Positions 41,201 through 50,383 of a DNA stretch of 64,000 nt are shown in pieces (position 1 is the stretch's first letter; each line of letters starts with the position of its first letter). The notes under the pieces are model-generated. The model saw nothing but the letters and a program-made list of their open reading frames with translations, searched no databases and had not been told where the DNA came from. The DNA is taken from NCBI GenBank assembly GCA_024362935.1, contig JANCRA010000010.1, forward strand, positions 11,524,501-11,588,500, written 5' to 3'. The position numbers and the translations under genes are program-made. The DNA is from Setophaga petechia. Taxonomy: Eukaryota > Chordata > Aves > Passeriformes > Parulidae.

Positions 41201-43198
41201 ATCTGTAGGAAAACCCACAGCTGTAAATGCCCTGCTTCACCCAGGTCCCATCAGCCTGTTTGGAAATGTTATCCCCTTTAATTGTCAGTGTTTACTCAGC
41301 ACAGTGACAACAGAAGCTCTCTCCTTCACAGTAAAGTTATAAAATTGAGCCCAATGTTTGCAGGATCAAGCATGCTTAGTATGAGGAATCCTAGGTGTCC
41401 TCCTTTCAAAGATATTTTACCCTAATTAAGATAAGAAGACATTTATTTCTGCATGTGCTGCTCAATCAGTTTCTGCTGAAATTAGTGAGAGCAGTGAGAA
41501 CTCAACACTGCTGAAAAGAAAGCCATTTCACCTGCCTCACTATGAATTAATTTCCTCAAATTTAGGCATTTGCATTTGAAAATGCTGTCACCATTTTAAA
41601 ATTTGATCTTTAATCCAGGAAACGTCTGATTTTCTTTAAAATGTGTGCATCTGAAAGGGTATGAGTAAAAACAGAGTGAGTTTTTTGAGCTATCAATCAT
41701 CATATTTAATCTATGAAGCATTATCATCAACATCAACAGAGAAGCATGTTTTCTCTGTTTTACTGGGCTCATTGGATCATCCCTTGGCTCATTTCCCCCT
41801 GCTAATGACCTAGAAAAGAAATATCCAAGGAAAATACTGAGTTTTGGGTAAAGAGAATATAAAATCTACATGCATTGATCAAATTGAGCTCAGTTACTCA
41901 GAGGTACCACAAGAGTAACTCCTCATTCTTTCAGAAGAATTTGGTTGTATGTATATCTCAGAGCTGTGAAAATAAGTTGTGACAAATTGATCCAAGTAGT
42001 CAAAATCTCTAAGAAAAAAGAAACCAAGTAAAAAATGCTTTGCGTAGTGGTCTTTTTTCTTTTTTGTCCCCAGGGACATTATTTAAAACTTTTCAATAAT
42101 TAGAGGGTTTCTGAAAGAGGGTACACACCTATAAATTTCAATGTTCCTGGTCCTTTGTCTAGACATTTTGACGGCGCTTGCCTCGCCTGCCACAATGATA
42201 TCATTTTTCTCAGTGACAACACCAGTGCAAACGCATCCCAAGCCCTCTCCATACTTTGGGGAGGAAATGAAGTAGGTCTTTCCTGTCACAGGAGCATAAC
42301 AGAAGCTGGCATCTGCATAGCTGCCGTGCCTGGACCTGATGCCGAGGGAGTTGTTGCCGATGCAGAGCAGGAGATCCGTGGTCTCCATGCCGTATCGCAG
42401 GCTGAGGGAAGGGTGCCTGGACAGCTGGATGGTTTTCAGTGCTTCCTCGAACATATCACTGCATTCTGAATTGCACAGAATCATTGTGTTCCTCTTCCGG
42501 GCTTCCACGAGAAAAGAGGGGCTGACGAGTACCAGTCTCACTTGCTTGAGGAGCTCAACGAGGTGCTCTGAACGTGACTCTCTGCTGTGCTTGACCCATC
42601 TAATGACGAGGTCCAGAATGCTCTCCTCCCTGGAAATATTCAGATCATCTGATTTGATGAGAGTCAGCAGCTGCTGGAATTCAATCTCAAGTATTTCTTC
42701 CTGCAAGCTCACCTCAGCAAAATGCTGATACATGTATTTCCTCGCTTGGTCACATAAATCATCCGCCCCGATGTGGTTTGCAAAGTAATAGATGCCCACG
42801 CAGTTGGACGCGTCCATGTGGTCCATCATGTACTTCTGACACATGTTGCAGACCTCGTCCATCTGCATGAAGTAGGCAGCGAGGGCGACAGTCTGCACGT
42901 TGAGGCTGGTGAGGCGCAGCTCGGCGCTGTACACGTAGTGCAGGATCACCGACACGCTCTCGGCCGAGACATCGTGCAGCACCACCTCCCTCTGCGTGCA
43001 CTCTGCCAGGCCACACGTGAACATGGCTCTGAAATAGGCACTGAAGGCAGCCAGCACCACCTTATGGCAGGGGAACTTCTCGCCCTCTGCAACCAGCACC
43101 ACATCGATTATCTGTGTGCATTCCTTCATGCTCTTCACTTGCTCCAATAATGCCAAGCTGTGGCGCTGCTTTCTCTTCTCCTCAGCCTTGCGATCCAT
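14969..43198 (-). CDS. KBTBD12: KBTBD12, Kelch repeat and BTB domain-containing protein 12 (whole coding span, five exons)
   Basis: Joining 43198-42129, 41202-40932, 37700-37550, 27066-26869 and 15138-14969 on the minus strand gives 1,860 nt: 619 codons and a TAG stop. Every intron begins GT and ends AG, and the split codons join cleanly. The protein has a BTB domain (about residues 21-125), a BACK domain (about 133-235) and Kelch-type beta-propeller sequence from about 270 to the end, with double-glycine blades. The BTB-BACK-Kelch order is typical of substrate adaptors that bind Cullin-3 in RING ubiquitin ligases; the substrates of this member are not known to me. Recalled human KBTBD12 (about 623 residues) is similar along its whole length, including the loop between Kelch blades that starts exon 3, so orthology is likely. 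No frameshift or premature stop was seen. Introns are about 0.9, 3.2, 10.5 and 11.7 kb. The 5' non-coding exon and the promoter were not found. Confidence 0.95.
18261..18390. repeat. T/G-rich low-complexity tract with a 22-bp tandem duplication
   Basis: The tract is almost only T and G. Within it a 22-bp unit made of GTTTG, six T, AGGG, six T and G occurs twice back to back at 18296-18317 and 18318-18339 with no mismatch. It ends with a run of about ten T near 18380. Confidence 0.85.
20054..20087. repeat. Compound TA/CA/TG microsatellite
   Basis: Alternating purine-pyrimidine run: ATATATACATATATATAC followed by ATATGTGTGTGTGT. Directly visible. Confidence 0.85.
20376..20492. repeat. Nested inverted repeats (possible stem-loop) in intron 4
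   Basis: Outer arms CAATAGGTT (20376-20384) and AACCTATTG (20484-20492) are exact reverse complements. Inside, GTTTAG (20415-20420) pairs with CTAAAC (20478-20483). Within that lies a perfect hairpin, ACATGGCT (20457-20464), loop ACA, AGCCATGT (20468-20475). The 3' arms are nearly continuous while the 5' arms are spaced, so it is not a simple foldback. Function unknown. Confidence 0.6.
22026..22616 (-). mobile_element. CR1 LINE 3'-end fragment, about 590 bp
   Basis: The plus strand begins ATCATAGAATGATTTAGG and GGTTGGAAAAGACCTCTAAGATCA, then continues through blocks typical of the reverse complement of the CR1 3' end: TTCCTTAATACCCAATCTAAAC, CTCCTTTTCTCCAGGCTAA and CTGGCCACACTG. The element therefore reads on the minus strand. 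It keeps about one of the terminal 8-bp tail repeats and is 5'-truncated, as most CR1 copies are. An A-rich run follows at about 22616-22650. It lies in KBTBD12 intron 4 in sense orientation with the gene. Confidence 0.9.
22616..22650. repeat. A-rich (A)n(CAAAA)n tract
   Basis: A run of A followed by CAAAACAACAAAACAACAATAAC, next to the truncated 5' side of the CR1 fragment. Confidence 0.75.
25588..25760 (-). mobile_element. Short CR1 3'-end fragment
   Basis: The plus strand starts ATCATAGAGTCATCAAATTG, followed by GACCTTTAAGATCATCCAGTCC, the reverse complement of the CR1 tail, then a shortened piece with CTCCCTCCAGGGACAGTGACTC. Sense with KBTBD12, in intron 4. The upstream limit is approximate. 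Confidence 0.85.
26869..27066 (-). CDS. KBTBD12: KBTBD12 coding exon 4: Kelch blades
   Basis: This 198-nt exon supplies two bases of Gly498, residues 499-563 and the first base of codon 564. The acceptor is CTTTTGCAG|GA and the donor G|GTACTA. It encodes the GGIGCLG turn formed with exon 3, a VEIYNPDGDFW strand with the conserved Tyr and Trp of a Kelch blade, and a second blade ending LYLCGGFHGA. The flanking introns are the longest of the gene (10,483 and 11,730 bp). Resemblance to human KBTBD12 is strong by recall. Confidence 0.95.
30857..30874 (+). repeat. (A)18 homopolymer
   Basis: Eighteen consecutive A, directly visible. No retrocopy or SINE body was recognised upstream of it. Confidence 0.9.
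33340..33870 (-). mobile_element. Probable solo LTR (endogenous retrovirus derived)
   Basis: On the minus strand a GC-richer block is followed by a TATA-like GGGATAAAAGGC (TATA core about 33653-33658) and, about 20 bases further, AATAAA (33631-33636). This promoter plus poly(A) spacing is typical of an LTR, and the upstream block resembles avian LTR sequence I recall only loosely. Neither the TG...CA ends nor a target duplication could be fixed. The element may extend to about 34.2 kb. A chance arrangement is possible. Confidence 0.45.
37550..37700 (-). CDS. KBTBD12: KBTBD12 coding exon 3: Kelch linker and blade
   Basis: This 151-nt exon encodes residues 448-497 and the first base of Gly498. 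The acceptor ends CATGCAG directly before ATG GAT CTG; the donor is GG|GTAAGAG, close to the vertebrate consensus. It starts with an acidic loop (MDLPDEEPDR) inserted between blades, then the next Kelch blade ending in IYVLG, whose second glycine is made across the junction. In-frame translation upstream of the acceptor and downstream of the donor has no family resemblance. Confidence 0.95.
37701..40931 (-). other. KBTBD12: KBTBD12 intron 2
   Basis: 3,231-bp phase-0 intron, donor GTTGAG, acceptor CATGCAG. It contains the 72-bp hexanucleotide repeat listed separately. The rest is AT-rich with no recognised element. Confidence 0.9.
38151..38222. repeat. (GTATAT)12 hexanucleotide microsatellite
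   Basis: Twelve perfect copies of GTATAT (72 bp), followed by a degenerate TATGTG run to about 38275. In KBTBD12 intron 2. Confidence 0.97.
40932..41202 (-). CDS. KBTBD12: KBTBD12 coding exon 2: Kelch repeats
   Basis: This 271-nt exon completes codon 357 (AG from exon 1 plus A here gives Arg) and encodes residues 358-447. The acceptor is a pyrimidine-rich tract ending TTTCCTACAG; the donor is CAG|GTTGAG. Two Kelch blades are visible by their double glycines, in YVIGGQ and YVLGGW, each with the hydrophobic strand before it, and the exon ends on Gln in phase 0. The reading frame continues past the donor into intron sequence with no homology, which confirms the splice point. The sequence closely resembles the matching part of recalled human KBTBD12. 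Confidence 0.95.
41203..42128 (-). other. KBTBD12: KBTBD12 intron 1
   Basis: 926-bp intron, donor GTGTGT, acceptor CCTACAG. It splits an Arg codon after its second base. No repeat, RNA gene or extra exon was recognised. Confidence 0.9.
42129..43198 (-). CDS. KBTBD12: KBTBD12 coding exon 1: start, BTB and BACK domains, first Kelch segment
   Basis: This 1,070-nt exon encodes residues 1-356 and two bases of codon 357. The ATG at 43196-43198 sits in a near-perfect Kozak context (CCACC before it, G after it), which supports this start. The BTB domain shows the family pattern of a buried Asp at residue 32, the CHKVVLA stretch at 44-50 and SAYFRAMF at 53-60. The BACK domain follows, with the SNCVGIYYFA helix at 131-140 and the paired helices up to about residue 235. 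The first Kelch-like strands begin near residue 270. The exon ends in AG followed by the donor GTGTGT at 42128. Carrying BTB and BACK on one large exon is common in this family. A long reading frame antisense to it is a by-product of this exon's composition. Confidence 0.96.
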
Positions 43199-43263
43199 GG
43201 TGGATCCCCAAACTTCCTCTCTTTAAATATCTTCAGAACTGAAGGCCTTCATTGGGAATGTTT
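43199..43263 (-). promoter_or_regulatory. KBTBD12: Probable KBTBD12 5' untranslated stretch with Kozak site and candidate splice acceptor
   Basis: Directly upstream of the start codon, the minus strand reads GGATCCACC before ATGG, a strong initiation context. About 65 bases upstream is a pyrimidine-rich stretch ending CTATCTCTAG, which could be the acceptor joining this exon to a distant non-coding first exon. A CTTCAG nearer the ATG is an alternative. No TATA box, CpG-rich segment or clear transcription start is visible nearby, so an upstream exon is more likely than a promoter here. Confidence 0.4.
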
Positions 43264-45981
43264 CTAGAGATAGAAGCATAATATTGTCCAATAAGAACAA
43301 ACTATTTGGCAAAGTAATATTGCTGTAATTACCTAAAGTTAATAATTTGCATGGCGCTATATGAATCAGTAAGGTGTAAAAATCATGCAAAATAATGGTG
43401 AGGTCTCAGGTTCAAGGCCTCCAAGACAAAATATAAGAAAAATCAACACCTCGAATGATTGTCAGTATTTAATACCTATCCCCAGATTCTGTGATTATTT
43501 AAAGACAATTACAGACTTCCCTTCAAAGCAGCATTTTTCATCTGCCTTCTCCCTCCTTTCCCTGATCCTCATACAGAGCCTATAAAAATTGAGCAGAGAG
43601 AGTAAACCCAGTTTTGTGGGTAGAGGCAGCTTTTACCCCCAAAGACTGGTAGTGAAGTGGAAGCAACTTGGTCCAACTGGCCAGATTCTTTTCTCTCTCA
43701 CACCAAAGCATAGGTCACTGGTTTCTACAGAGTTGCTACCGGATTCCTCTGGAATAAGTAAAGTAAACAGAATAAATAAAATCAGTAAATAGAGGCCAGC
43801 CTTCAAGCTGTCCTTCTTCTTTTCAGCAGGATGTTTATGTGGTGCAGAGTCACAGTTTTTACAGTTTTGGTTCCACTCACTGTAAGCTCAAGAGACAGTT
43901 TAAATTAAATTGCAATTATTAACATGCTCCCTCCAGTTCTATTGACAGGGGGAGAAAAGGGAAATTTGTGGTCTCATTTCTGTTTGGCTTTCTGTTTGTT
44001 TGTTTATTTGTTTGGGGGTTTGGTTTCATTTGGTTTTTTGGGTTTTTTGGTTTTTGGGTTTTTTTGAAGACAGATCGTTTAGTGAATCTCTGTCTTTCTG
44101 CAGAATGTGAGGTACAGGTGTAGAATTTCAGTGGGAGAATGACATTTACCATCGCTTGAGGGATACCAGTCCTTATCACAGTTTTTGGCTGTAATATGGT
44201 AATGAGACAGTTCTCTTTTAGAAATGCATTAAGGACTCATGTCATGAGTCACCAGTACATGAACAAGTCCTAAAGCTGTGGTATAACCATGTTTGAAACA
44301 CACTGTAAACATGGTACAAAGTGCTTAATGAGACTGTTCAAATGAGTAACATTCCTCAGCAGCTTAAATACTTGCAGGATCAAGGGCTTGTATCACAAAT
44401 TGAATTCGTTTTCTCAAATCCTGGCAGCACAAAGAGAAGTCTTGGTTTCATTAAAAATAACATGTAAAAATGAATATACGAAATTCTTTGAAATTCCTCT
44501 ATTTTTGCAAACAGTCCAGATTTTTCTACAGATTTATATAGATAGATCTTTAAAAATATTACAGTTATTTTCCAGGTGGAAAGGAAACCTACAGCTATAT
44601 CACCAAACTTAAACCTACTCTTTTAGCTGTTCAGTTGTTTTTGGAACTAGTCCTCATTCTACAGTTGGGTAGATTCCTCACTTTGAGTGCTAATTTTAAA
44701 GCCAAGCATGCTTGAAGATTGGCATTTCCTTGATTTGATTGAGTATTTCATATTCCAAATATGGAACCAGAAGCAACAAATCTAAGAAATGAAACTGGGT
44801 TATTACCAGATTTAAAAAATGAATTTGGAAGACTAAACATTAACATCTGGAGGTGGGCCAGACTCTGAGCTCTTCTTATGAAACCTCTAAAATTTAATCA
44901 AAGAGCAAGTTTAGTACAAAAAAGACAGAGATGGTATTTCAAAATCTAGATTTTTTTTTTCTGTCTCCTTTGAAATTAAATACTGCATTTGAGAAAACAT
45001 GGGTCTTAATTCTGCATTGACTACCTCTGGAGCAGTCTTTACAGTCAGTAGAAGCCTTTCATGAGATAAGAAATGTTCTTTTTTTTTTATCCTACGTGAT
45101 AATTAGAACAGTTATTGTTTACCCCTTGTGCTATTTCATAATTTTGTAATATTTGACCTTCATGGCATTTTGATAAAGGAACCTCCCTGTATCTCAGAAA
45201 CTGCGCTTTGCATCTCAAAGACCATAAGCACAGACCACTTAAAGAAGATGAGCTCTAGTGTCCTGAACCAGGCTGTTCATCTCCAGCTGTATGAAAGTGT
45301 TAGTAAGCACCAACAAGCCCCAATCCTGTTTCACATTCTGACTAATCATGACTTTTCCTGCAAAATTATCAACTTCTCTCCTTTTTCTTTCATGATGTCA
45401 AAACTTCATGCATCCCCCAGCTCTTCCATAATGGTCAAAATGTGTATTTTTAATGTAAAGAACAAGTGAGATAATTAATCACCATCATTTCCCCCAGACT
45501 TTTGTACAGATCAGGAAGAAGCTGTCTGTAGAACTGAGTTATGATTTCATTTCCTTTGCTGGTCACCTTTAAGTTTTCTTTCACTGTTAATTTAGCTTTC
45601 TTAAGAGCAACCATTCATCAGTGATTACACTGTTCATTAGATTTGTGAATTTTAAAGTGTTCATACCAGTGATCAGCACATCTGGCACAACACTCCAGCA
45701 GCTATCTCCTCTATTCTTTCATCAGCAGGGCCTCAGCAACAGCACTATTGAGGAAAAACGTAGCTCATGCCATTAATGTGCTACTTGAGGTGTTAATAAT
45801 CTGATGGATAAGTCCCACAGCCACTGCCCAGGCAATGAAGGGCAGTGCCCATCTGCAGCCAGGGCAGGTGGGCTCCTCTGCCACCCCCAAGCTGCTGGTT
45901 CTGCTCTGGATGCCCTCCCCAGGGGCAGCAGCAGGACTGCCTGGGGGCAGGAGATGGGCTGGGCCCCTTCTCCTGCACCCC
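43264..45981. other. KBTBD12 5' flank or 5' intron, no recognised gene
   Basis: AT-rich DNA with a T/G-rich low-complexity tract at about 43981-44066. The last 150 bases before the LTR are GC-rich. No exon or promoter was recognised. Confidence 0.55.
43981..44066. repeat. T/G-rich low-complexity tract
   Basis: (TTTG)n passing into GGTTTTTTGGGTTTTTTGG-type sequence, directly visible. Confidence 0.85.
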
Positions 45982-46380
45982 TGTCACAGACATGTTTTGT
46001 GAAAAACCCTTTCCTTAGGATTTTTTTCTCCTGAGAAGCTGAGAGGCCTCAGGAACAAAATGTAAACAATGATTATCTGCTGCTGTGGAATGCAACAGGT
46101 GCATCTGTGGTTGGTCCATGCTGGTTGTTTCTAATTGATGGTCAATCACAGTCTGCTGGCTCAGACTCTCTGAGAGTCAGAACCTTTTGTTATCATTCTT
46201 CCTTTTTTCCTTTCAAGCCTTCTGATGAAATCCTTTCTTCCGTTCTTTTAGTATAGTTTTAATATATCATTTTCTTTTAATATTATATACATATCACAAA
46301 ATAATAAACCAGCCTTCTGATACATGGAGTCAGGTCCTCATCTCTTCCCTCTTCCTGGGACCCCTGTGAACACCACCACA
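45982..46380 (+). mobile_element. Endogenous retrovirus LTR, resembling a zebra finch LTR family
   Basis: About 399 bp starting TGTCACAGACATGTTTTGTG and ending CACCACCACA, with TG...CA termini and AATAAA at 46303-46308 on the plus strand. Internal blocks such as GAAGCTGAGAGGCCTCAGGA, ACAAAATGTAAACAATG and TTCTTTTAGTATAGTTTTAAT match a songbird LTR family I recall (TguLTR5-like; name from memory). No internal retroviral sequence adjoins it, so it looks solo. A target-site duplication was not evident (CACCCC on the left, GACCTG on the right). Its orientation is opposite to KBTBD12. Confidence 0.82.
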
Positions 46381-47346
46381 GACCTGCTGCACACCCACCA
46401 TCCCCTCACTCTGTGCAAAGAGTCTGACCCTTCCAGGAGGGTCTCTGCAGCCCTCCAAGCTGTCCCCACCCACCTCACTGAGCTCTGCAGAGCCACACTG
46501 CTTCCCAGGCAGAGCTGCAGCAACAGTGTGGTTACCTCACTCTTGCAAGAGGACAATATTCACTATTTCTTGCCAGAACACACCTCCTTTATCTCTGTGC
46601 TTTGACAGCACAGCCAGCTCCTGACTGAACTGCACTCAACAAAATCATGCTGTTGACTTGCATGTGAGTCTACATACAGCTGAGGAAACTGAAGCTAAAA
46701 GGTTAAAAAGAAAACAGGATTAAAACCCAGGGGTGAAATCCTTTCATTAACTTCAGAAATTCATCCCTGTGCTTTAGGTGCAAACTTGTCACTTCCCTCC
46801 TGGCTTTTAGCAGTGTTTTGGTGAGGTCATTGGAAAGATATTAATATTCTCCTTTATATCACTGGAAAGACTATTAAAAGGCAATAATGGAACAGTGCTG
46901 CTTTGATTTCCCTCTGGGTTACAGAGGGAAAAAGATGGTACATTGATAGTAAAAGAGAGGATAAGTGTGATGCAAATATAATTTGCAGTAAGACACTGCT
47001 CTGAGATTTTGTCAGAGGCTGAGTTGTCACTATAAAACTTCCAGTGCAAGGTTCAAATCCTTTATAATGTCACCAGGAGCTGAAATCAGAGTTAATTCTT
47101 CGCTTAGAATTTTGGGATACTTTTTTCTTCTACTGTGAAAAATGGATTCAGGTGCAAACCTCCACTGGATGTTACTTTATTTGAGAGCTGGGCTATTAAT
47201 TTTTCTCCAGTTCTCTGTGCTACTTTAATTTTCATATCAACCATTTAGTTAGTCTAATTTCACCCTTTTTTTCCCCTTTGTGCCATGAACCTTACAAAGA
47301 GCCATATATAATGGTATGCAGGAGCTCCAGCATACACTTTGCAAGG

Positions 47347-47395
47347 CAGTAGCGTGCTGCATGAGCAGTTTAAAACATAAATAAGCACGCTGCTG
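47347..47395. repeat. Short inverted repeat (12-bp arms, 25-base loop)
   Basis: CAGTAGCGTGCT at 47347-47358 pairs with AGCACGCTGCTG at 47384-47395, with one G-T wobble. The loop is AT-rich. It is too short for a typical microRNA precursor. Confidence 0.6.
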
Positions 47396-47431
47396 TGAGC
47401 TCAGCTCTCCAGCTTTTATGAGGCTATCAAA

Positions 47432-47441
47432 CTATAAATAA
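47432..47441 (+). promoter_or_regulatory. MEF2-consensus site
   Basis: CTATAAATAA matches the MEF2 consensus YTA(A/T)4TAR. Such AT-rich matches occur by chance. It is worth noting only because KBTBD12 is, as I recall, enriched in striated muscle. Confidence 0.25.
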
Positions 47442-49886
47442 ATGCTGTCCTCAATTCTCAGTTACACTGCAGGCTCTTTGAACTGCCCCAGCGCAAAGGG
47501 ACTGTATACCAGATGGAAGTAGCTCATCAGGAATTTCCCCCAACCTCTGGGGAGGAAAAAAAAGCTACTCTGTAATAAGAGACATTATTTTGTCTGTATT
47601 TTTTTGTCTGGGACATAGATTTTTTTTTTGGTCTTTTCCCGAGGAATCTCCTGTTTCCCTGTTTTCATGGTGGGAGGGTGGGAGCTGCAGGACCTGGCCC
47701 AGCAGAGGTCACAGCACCCAGCGTGGGGGGCACCTCCTGCATCCTCCTCTTCCCCCTCTGCTATGTTTTTTTCTTTTTCTTTGCCTTAATGAGGCTGCCC
47801 TGCCTTCAGCCAGCCTCCCTTCAGGTGCTGAAAGGATCAGAGTTCAATCACATCAAAGAACCAGTGCCTCTGCCCATGAATTATTTGTGCTTCCTTTGTT
47901 ATCAGTAAGCTGAGAAGCAAATCTGTTAATTGTATGCATTATGACATTTGGCTGACAGCCACAGTGAGGCAGAAATCAGCACCCAGATGATAATAATGTT
48001 ATAATCTCAGAGTTCAATTATGAAGGCTGTGCTGGCATTTAAAATCAAGATTTTAAACCGTGCAAAAGATCCCACAGTGCTCAAAAAGGGCAAATAATAA
48101 TGCTAATCTTGATACAAGGAACAGGTATAATAAGATATATAAAAGAAGCTTCCAATGAATTATAGATGTTCCTGTATCCATAGGATAATAGTAATCATTC
48201 TCTTAATTCTGACACCTGGAAAGATGCCAGAAGAAATTATTGTGTGATTGAATTATAAGGATTTAGAGGGTAACAAGGTGATAAAAGCAGTTATGGCACC
48301 TATTTATCAAGAACAAATTGTGTCAATCCAACCTAATTTTCTTCATTTTTTTCAGGGATAATAGGGGATAAATTAGATACTTTGTCTTAAGACTACTGAT
48401 ATGGTCATATGTAACAAATTGTGATGAAATCCACAGGCTAAATCAAGATCAGTTAGGTGCCCAGCTGGTTGAAAAAGCCAATTCAAATAATAGTTATTGG
48501 TGGTCAGACTGGGAAGCATCTCTTGTCTGTGGCTGGAGATCTGTGCTGAAAAGGTCACTCACGGTTTCAGGGAATACTTTCTTGCTTTGATTCAGATATG
48601 ATTTCTTGAATTAATTACATCCATTCTGTCCAGATAAAATATACAGACTTATGGCAGCACATTAAGAACCTCCAATTAGAATTGGAGAACAACCAATTCT
48701 TTTAGGAAATTTATGTTCATACAGGCACACAAGTAAGGGTCACTAAAAGATGGTTCTCTGTAACAATTATGCATTTAGTGCATAGATGTGTTTCAAGTAT
48801 CACTGTAGCTACCAGCAGCCAGGGTAACTTTCTGGATGTTTTCCATATTCAGTCAGTTGCCAGTTACTTAGAGAATTAGGATTTTCCGGCTTTCAAAGGC
48901 ATCTAATTAAGTTAAAAGCCCAGCTCCTGCTTCAGCTTACTGTGCAATGTAGGAACTGAAGTGTCTGCATCACTTTTAAAGGTGAAAATTCAGCCTTAAA
49001 TAGCTTAGGGAGTTCTAAAAGATTTGCCAGATGATGGGGTCACCTTCTATTGAAGTCATTGAAAGAACTCTCCTTGCTCAGCTCTCTTTGGTTTGGTGCA
49101 TAAATTACTGGGCAGGCTGTAATGACCACCAAGTCACCCTCCTTCATGGTGGCTTTCCAGCATTTGTGCCAACATTGGGCGACTGTGTTGCCATCTTGGG
49201 CAAGAAGTGAGTCTGCCACCCACTCGTGATGTGGGAATTCCACACTGAAGGGTCCCACTGTGTAGGGACTTTTATCTGGGTGAGGCACTCCCTCAGGGCC
49301 TGGCTTGATCTCAGGGTAAGGCAATTCTGTGGGGTTTGGGTCAATCTCAGGGTTGTATACAGGTTCTGGTGGTGCCGAGGGTTCAGCAGAATTAACTTAC
49401 GAAGCCAGCGGCTGACATTCGAGTAGCTTCCTTTAATGACTGCCATGATTGTCCCCCATGTAGTGAGGTACCCATAAACTTGGGCATAAACTGGAGATAT
49501 CAAAAAGTCTCTGACCTATTTCTTGCCAGGCTTCAAATCAAAGGGGCCCACTAAAGAGAAACCTTTAACTTGATTCGACACCCAGTCCAGCAGGGTGATT
49601 AGTTTCATATCAGCCATGTTAATAGATTGCTGATGTAGGAGCTGCCTGACCTGCCCCAAGCTCCTGCTTTGTTCCTGGGATATTCCACCTCCCATAGTTT
49701 CTCTCACTGGTCTACTCAATCTCCCGCTGAGGTGCATGCAATTTAAATTCCCAACTTCCTTCCCAAACTCTTGAGTTTCTTTCCAAACTCTTCCCAGATC
49801 CTTTTCCTGGATCCTTCCTAGTCAGTTCCATGACCTAGTGAGAGTTGCTACCAGAGCAGACTGCACACCCTGCGCTGCCTTTATAG

Positions 49887-49904
49887 GTCCCTGTTCAGAC
49901 ACCA
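49887..49904 (-). other. Retroviral primer-binding-site-like segment (lysine tRNA type)
   Basis: Two bases beyond the LTR end, these 18 bases match the recalled lysine-tRNA-3 type primer-binding site at 15 of 18 positions. All three differences are C-to-T changes, which suggests CpG or other transition decay. The position and the invariant TGG start support the call. Confidence 0.72.
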
Positions 49905-49906
49905 TT

Positions 49907-50383
49907 TGTAGCAGTGGGGAACCCAGCGACACGGACCCCCTTCTGCATCTGCAGGAGATCACTTTATTGTAAAAATAGGCCCCTTTTTATACCTTTAATT
50001 TTAACCTGACGTAACTGAAACCCAACCGAGACCTAACAGAAATTAACAGAAAGAAAGCACCCATTGGCTGGCTCAGCTGCCGTGCTGCTGTCCTACCATC
50101 CAATCAGCTTCCTGCTCATACGCTGTGTGTTCCTTCAGCCAATCAGATTCTTGCTCATACGCTCTCCACGCATCCTTCAGCCAATCAGCTTCCTGCTCCT
50201 ACACTGTCTGCGCATTCCTTCAGCCAATCACAATCTCCCTTCCAACTGTCACTCAGCTGGCTCTCACTCCTCTGTTGGCTCCTGCCCATCCATCCTGCAG
50301 CTCTGCCTTCCCATGGGGTCTTCTGGTGAGCATGAGCCTTACAACTCTAACAACTGTAACCCCATATCCTACACAGCCCCACA
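49907..50383 (-). repeat. 5' LTR of the truncated endogenous retrovirus
   Basis: On the minus strand it shows a U3 with four CCAAT-type boxes, a TATA box (49984-49991), AATAAA (49963-49968) and a terminal CA (49907-49908). The upstream limit is set at a TGTGGGGCTG start and is uncertain by some tens of bases. Confidence 0.7.
50100..50230 (-). repeat. Tandem enhancer-like repeats with CCAAT boxes in the LTR U3
   Basis: The plus strand shows CCAATCA at 50100, 50139, 50181 and 50224, spaced 39, 42 and 43 bases. Each of the first three is followed by a related stretch with TGCTC and an ACGCT/ACACT block, and CCTTCAG precedes the next box. This is a diverged repeat of about 40 bp. Confidence 0.8.

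Larger units (their letters stand above)
46381..49039. other. Non-coding DNA between LTR insertions
   Basis: No gene recognised. It holds a short hairpin at 47347-47395 and a MEF2-like site at 47432-47441, listed separately. Reading frames up to 107 codons here lack any recognisable domain. Confidence 0.55.
49040..50383 (-). mobile_element. Truncated endogenous retrovirus: 5' LTR, primer-binding site, leader and broken gag part
   Basis: Read on the minus strand, an LTR (about 50383-49907) ends in CA and is followed after two bases by a primer-binding-site-like segment. Downstream come a leader and gag-like reading frames at about 49737-49516, 49503-49144 and 49324-49040. They are interrupted by a stop near 49510 and change frame around 49320-49360, so no intact Gag can be made. 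The last segment is reminiscent of the start of a betaretrovirus-type capsid, by weak recall. No pol, env or 3' LTR follows; similarity stops near 49040, so the provirus is 3'-truncated. Orientation is the same as KBTBD12, about 7 kb upstream of its start codon. Confidence 0.8.

Noticed and set aside
42155..43150. Plus-strand reading frames of 104 to 129 codons
   Set aside because: They are antisense shadows of KBTBD12 exon 1 with no independent domain.
47347..47395. A microRNA precursor
   Set aside because: The stem is only about 12 pairs, far shorter than a microRNA hairpin.
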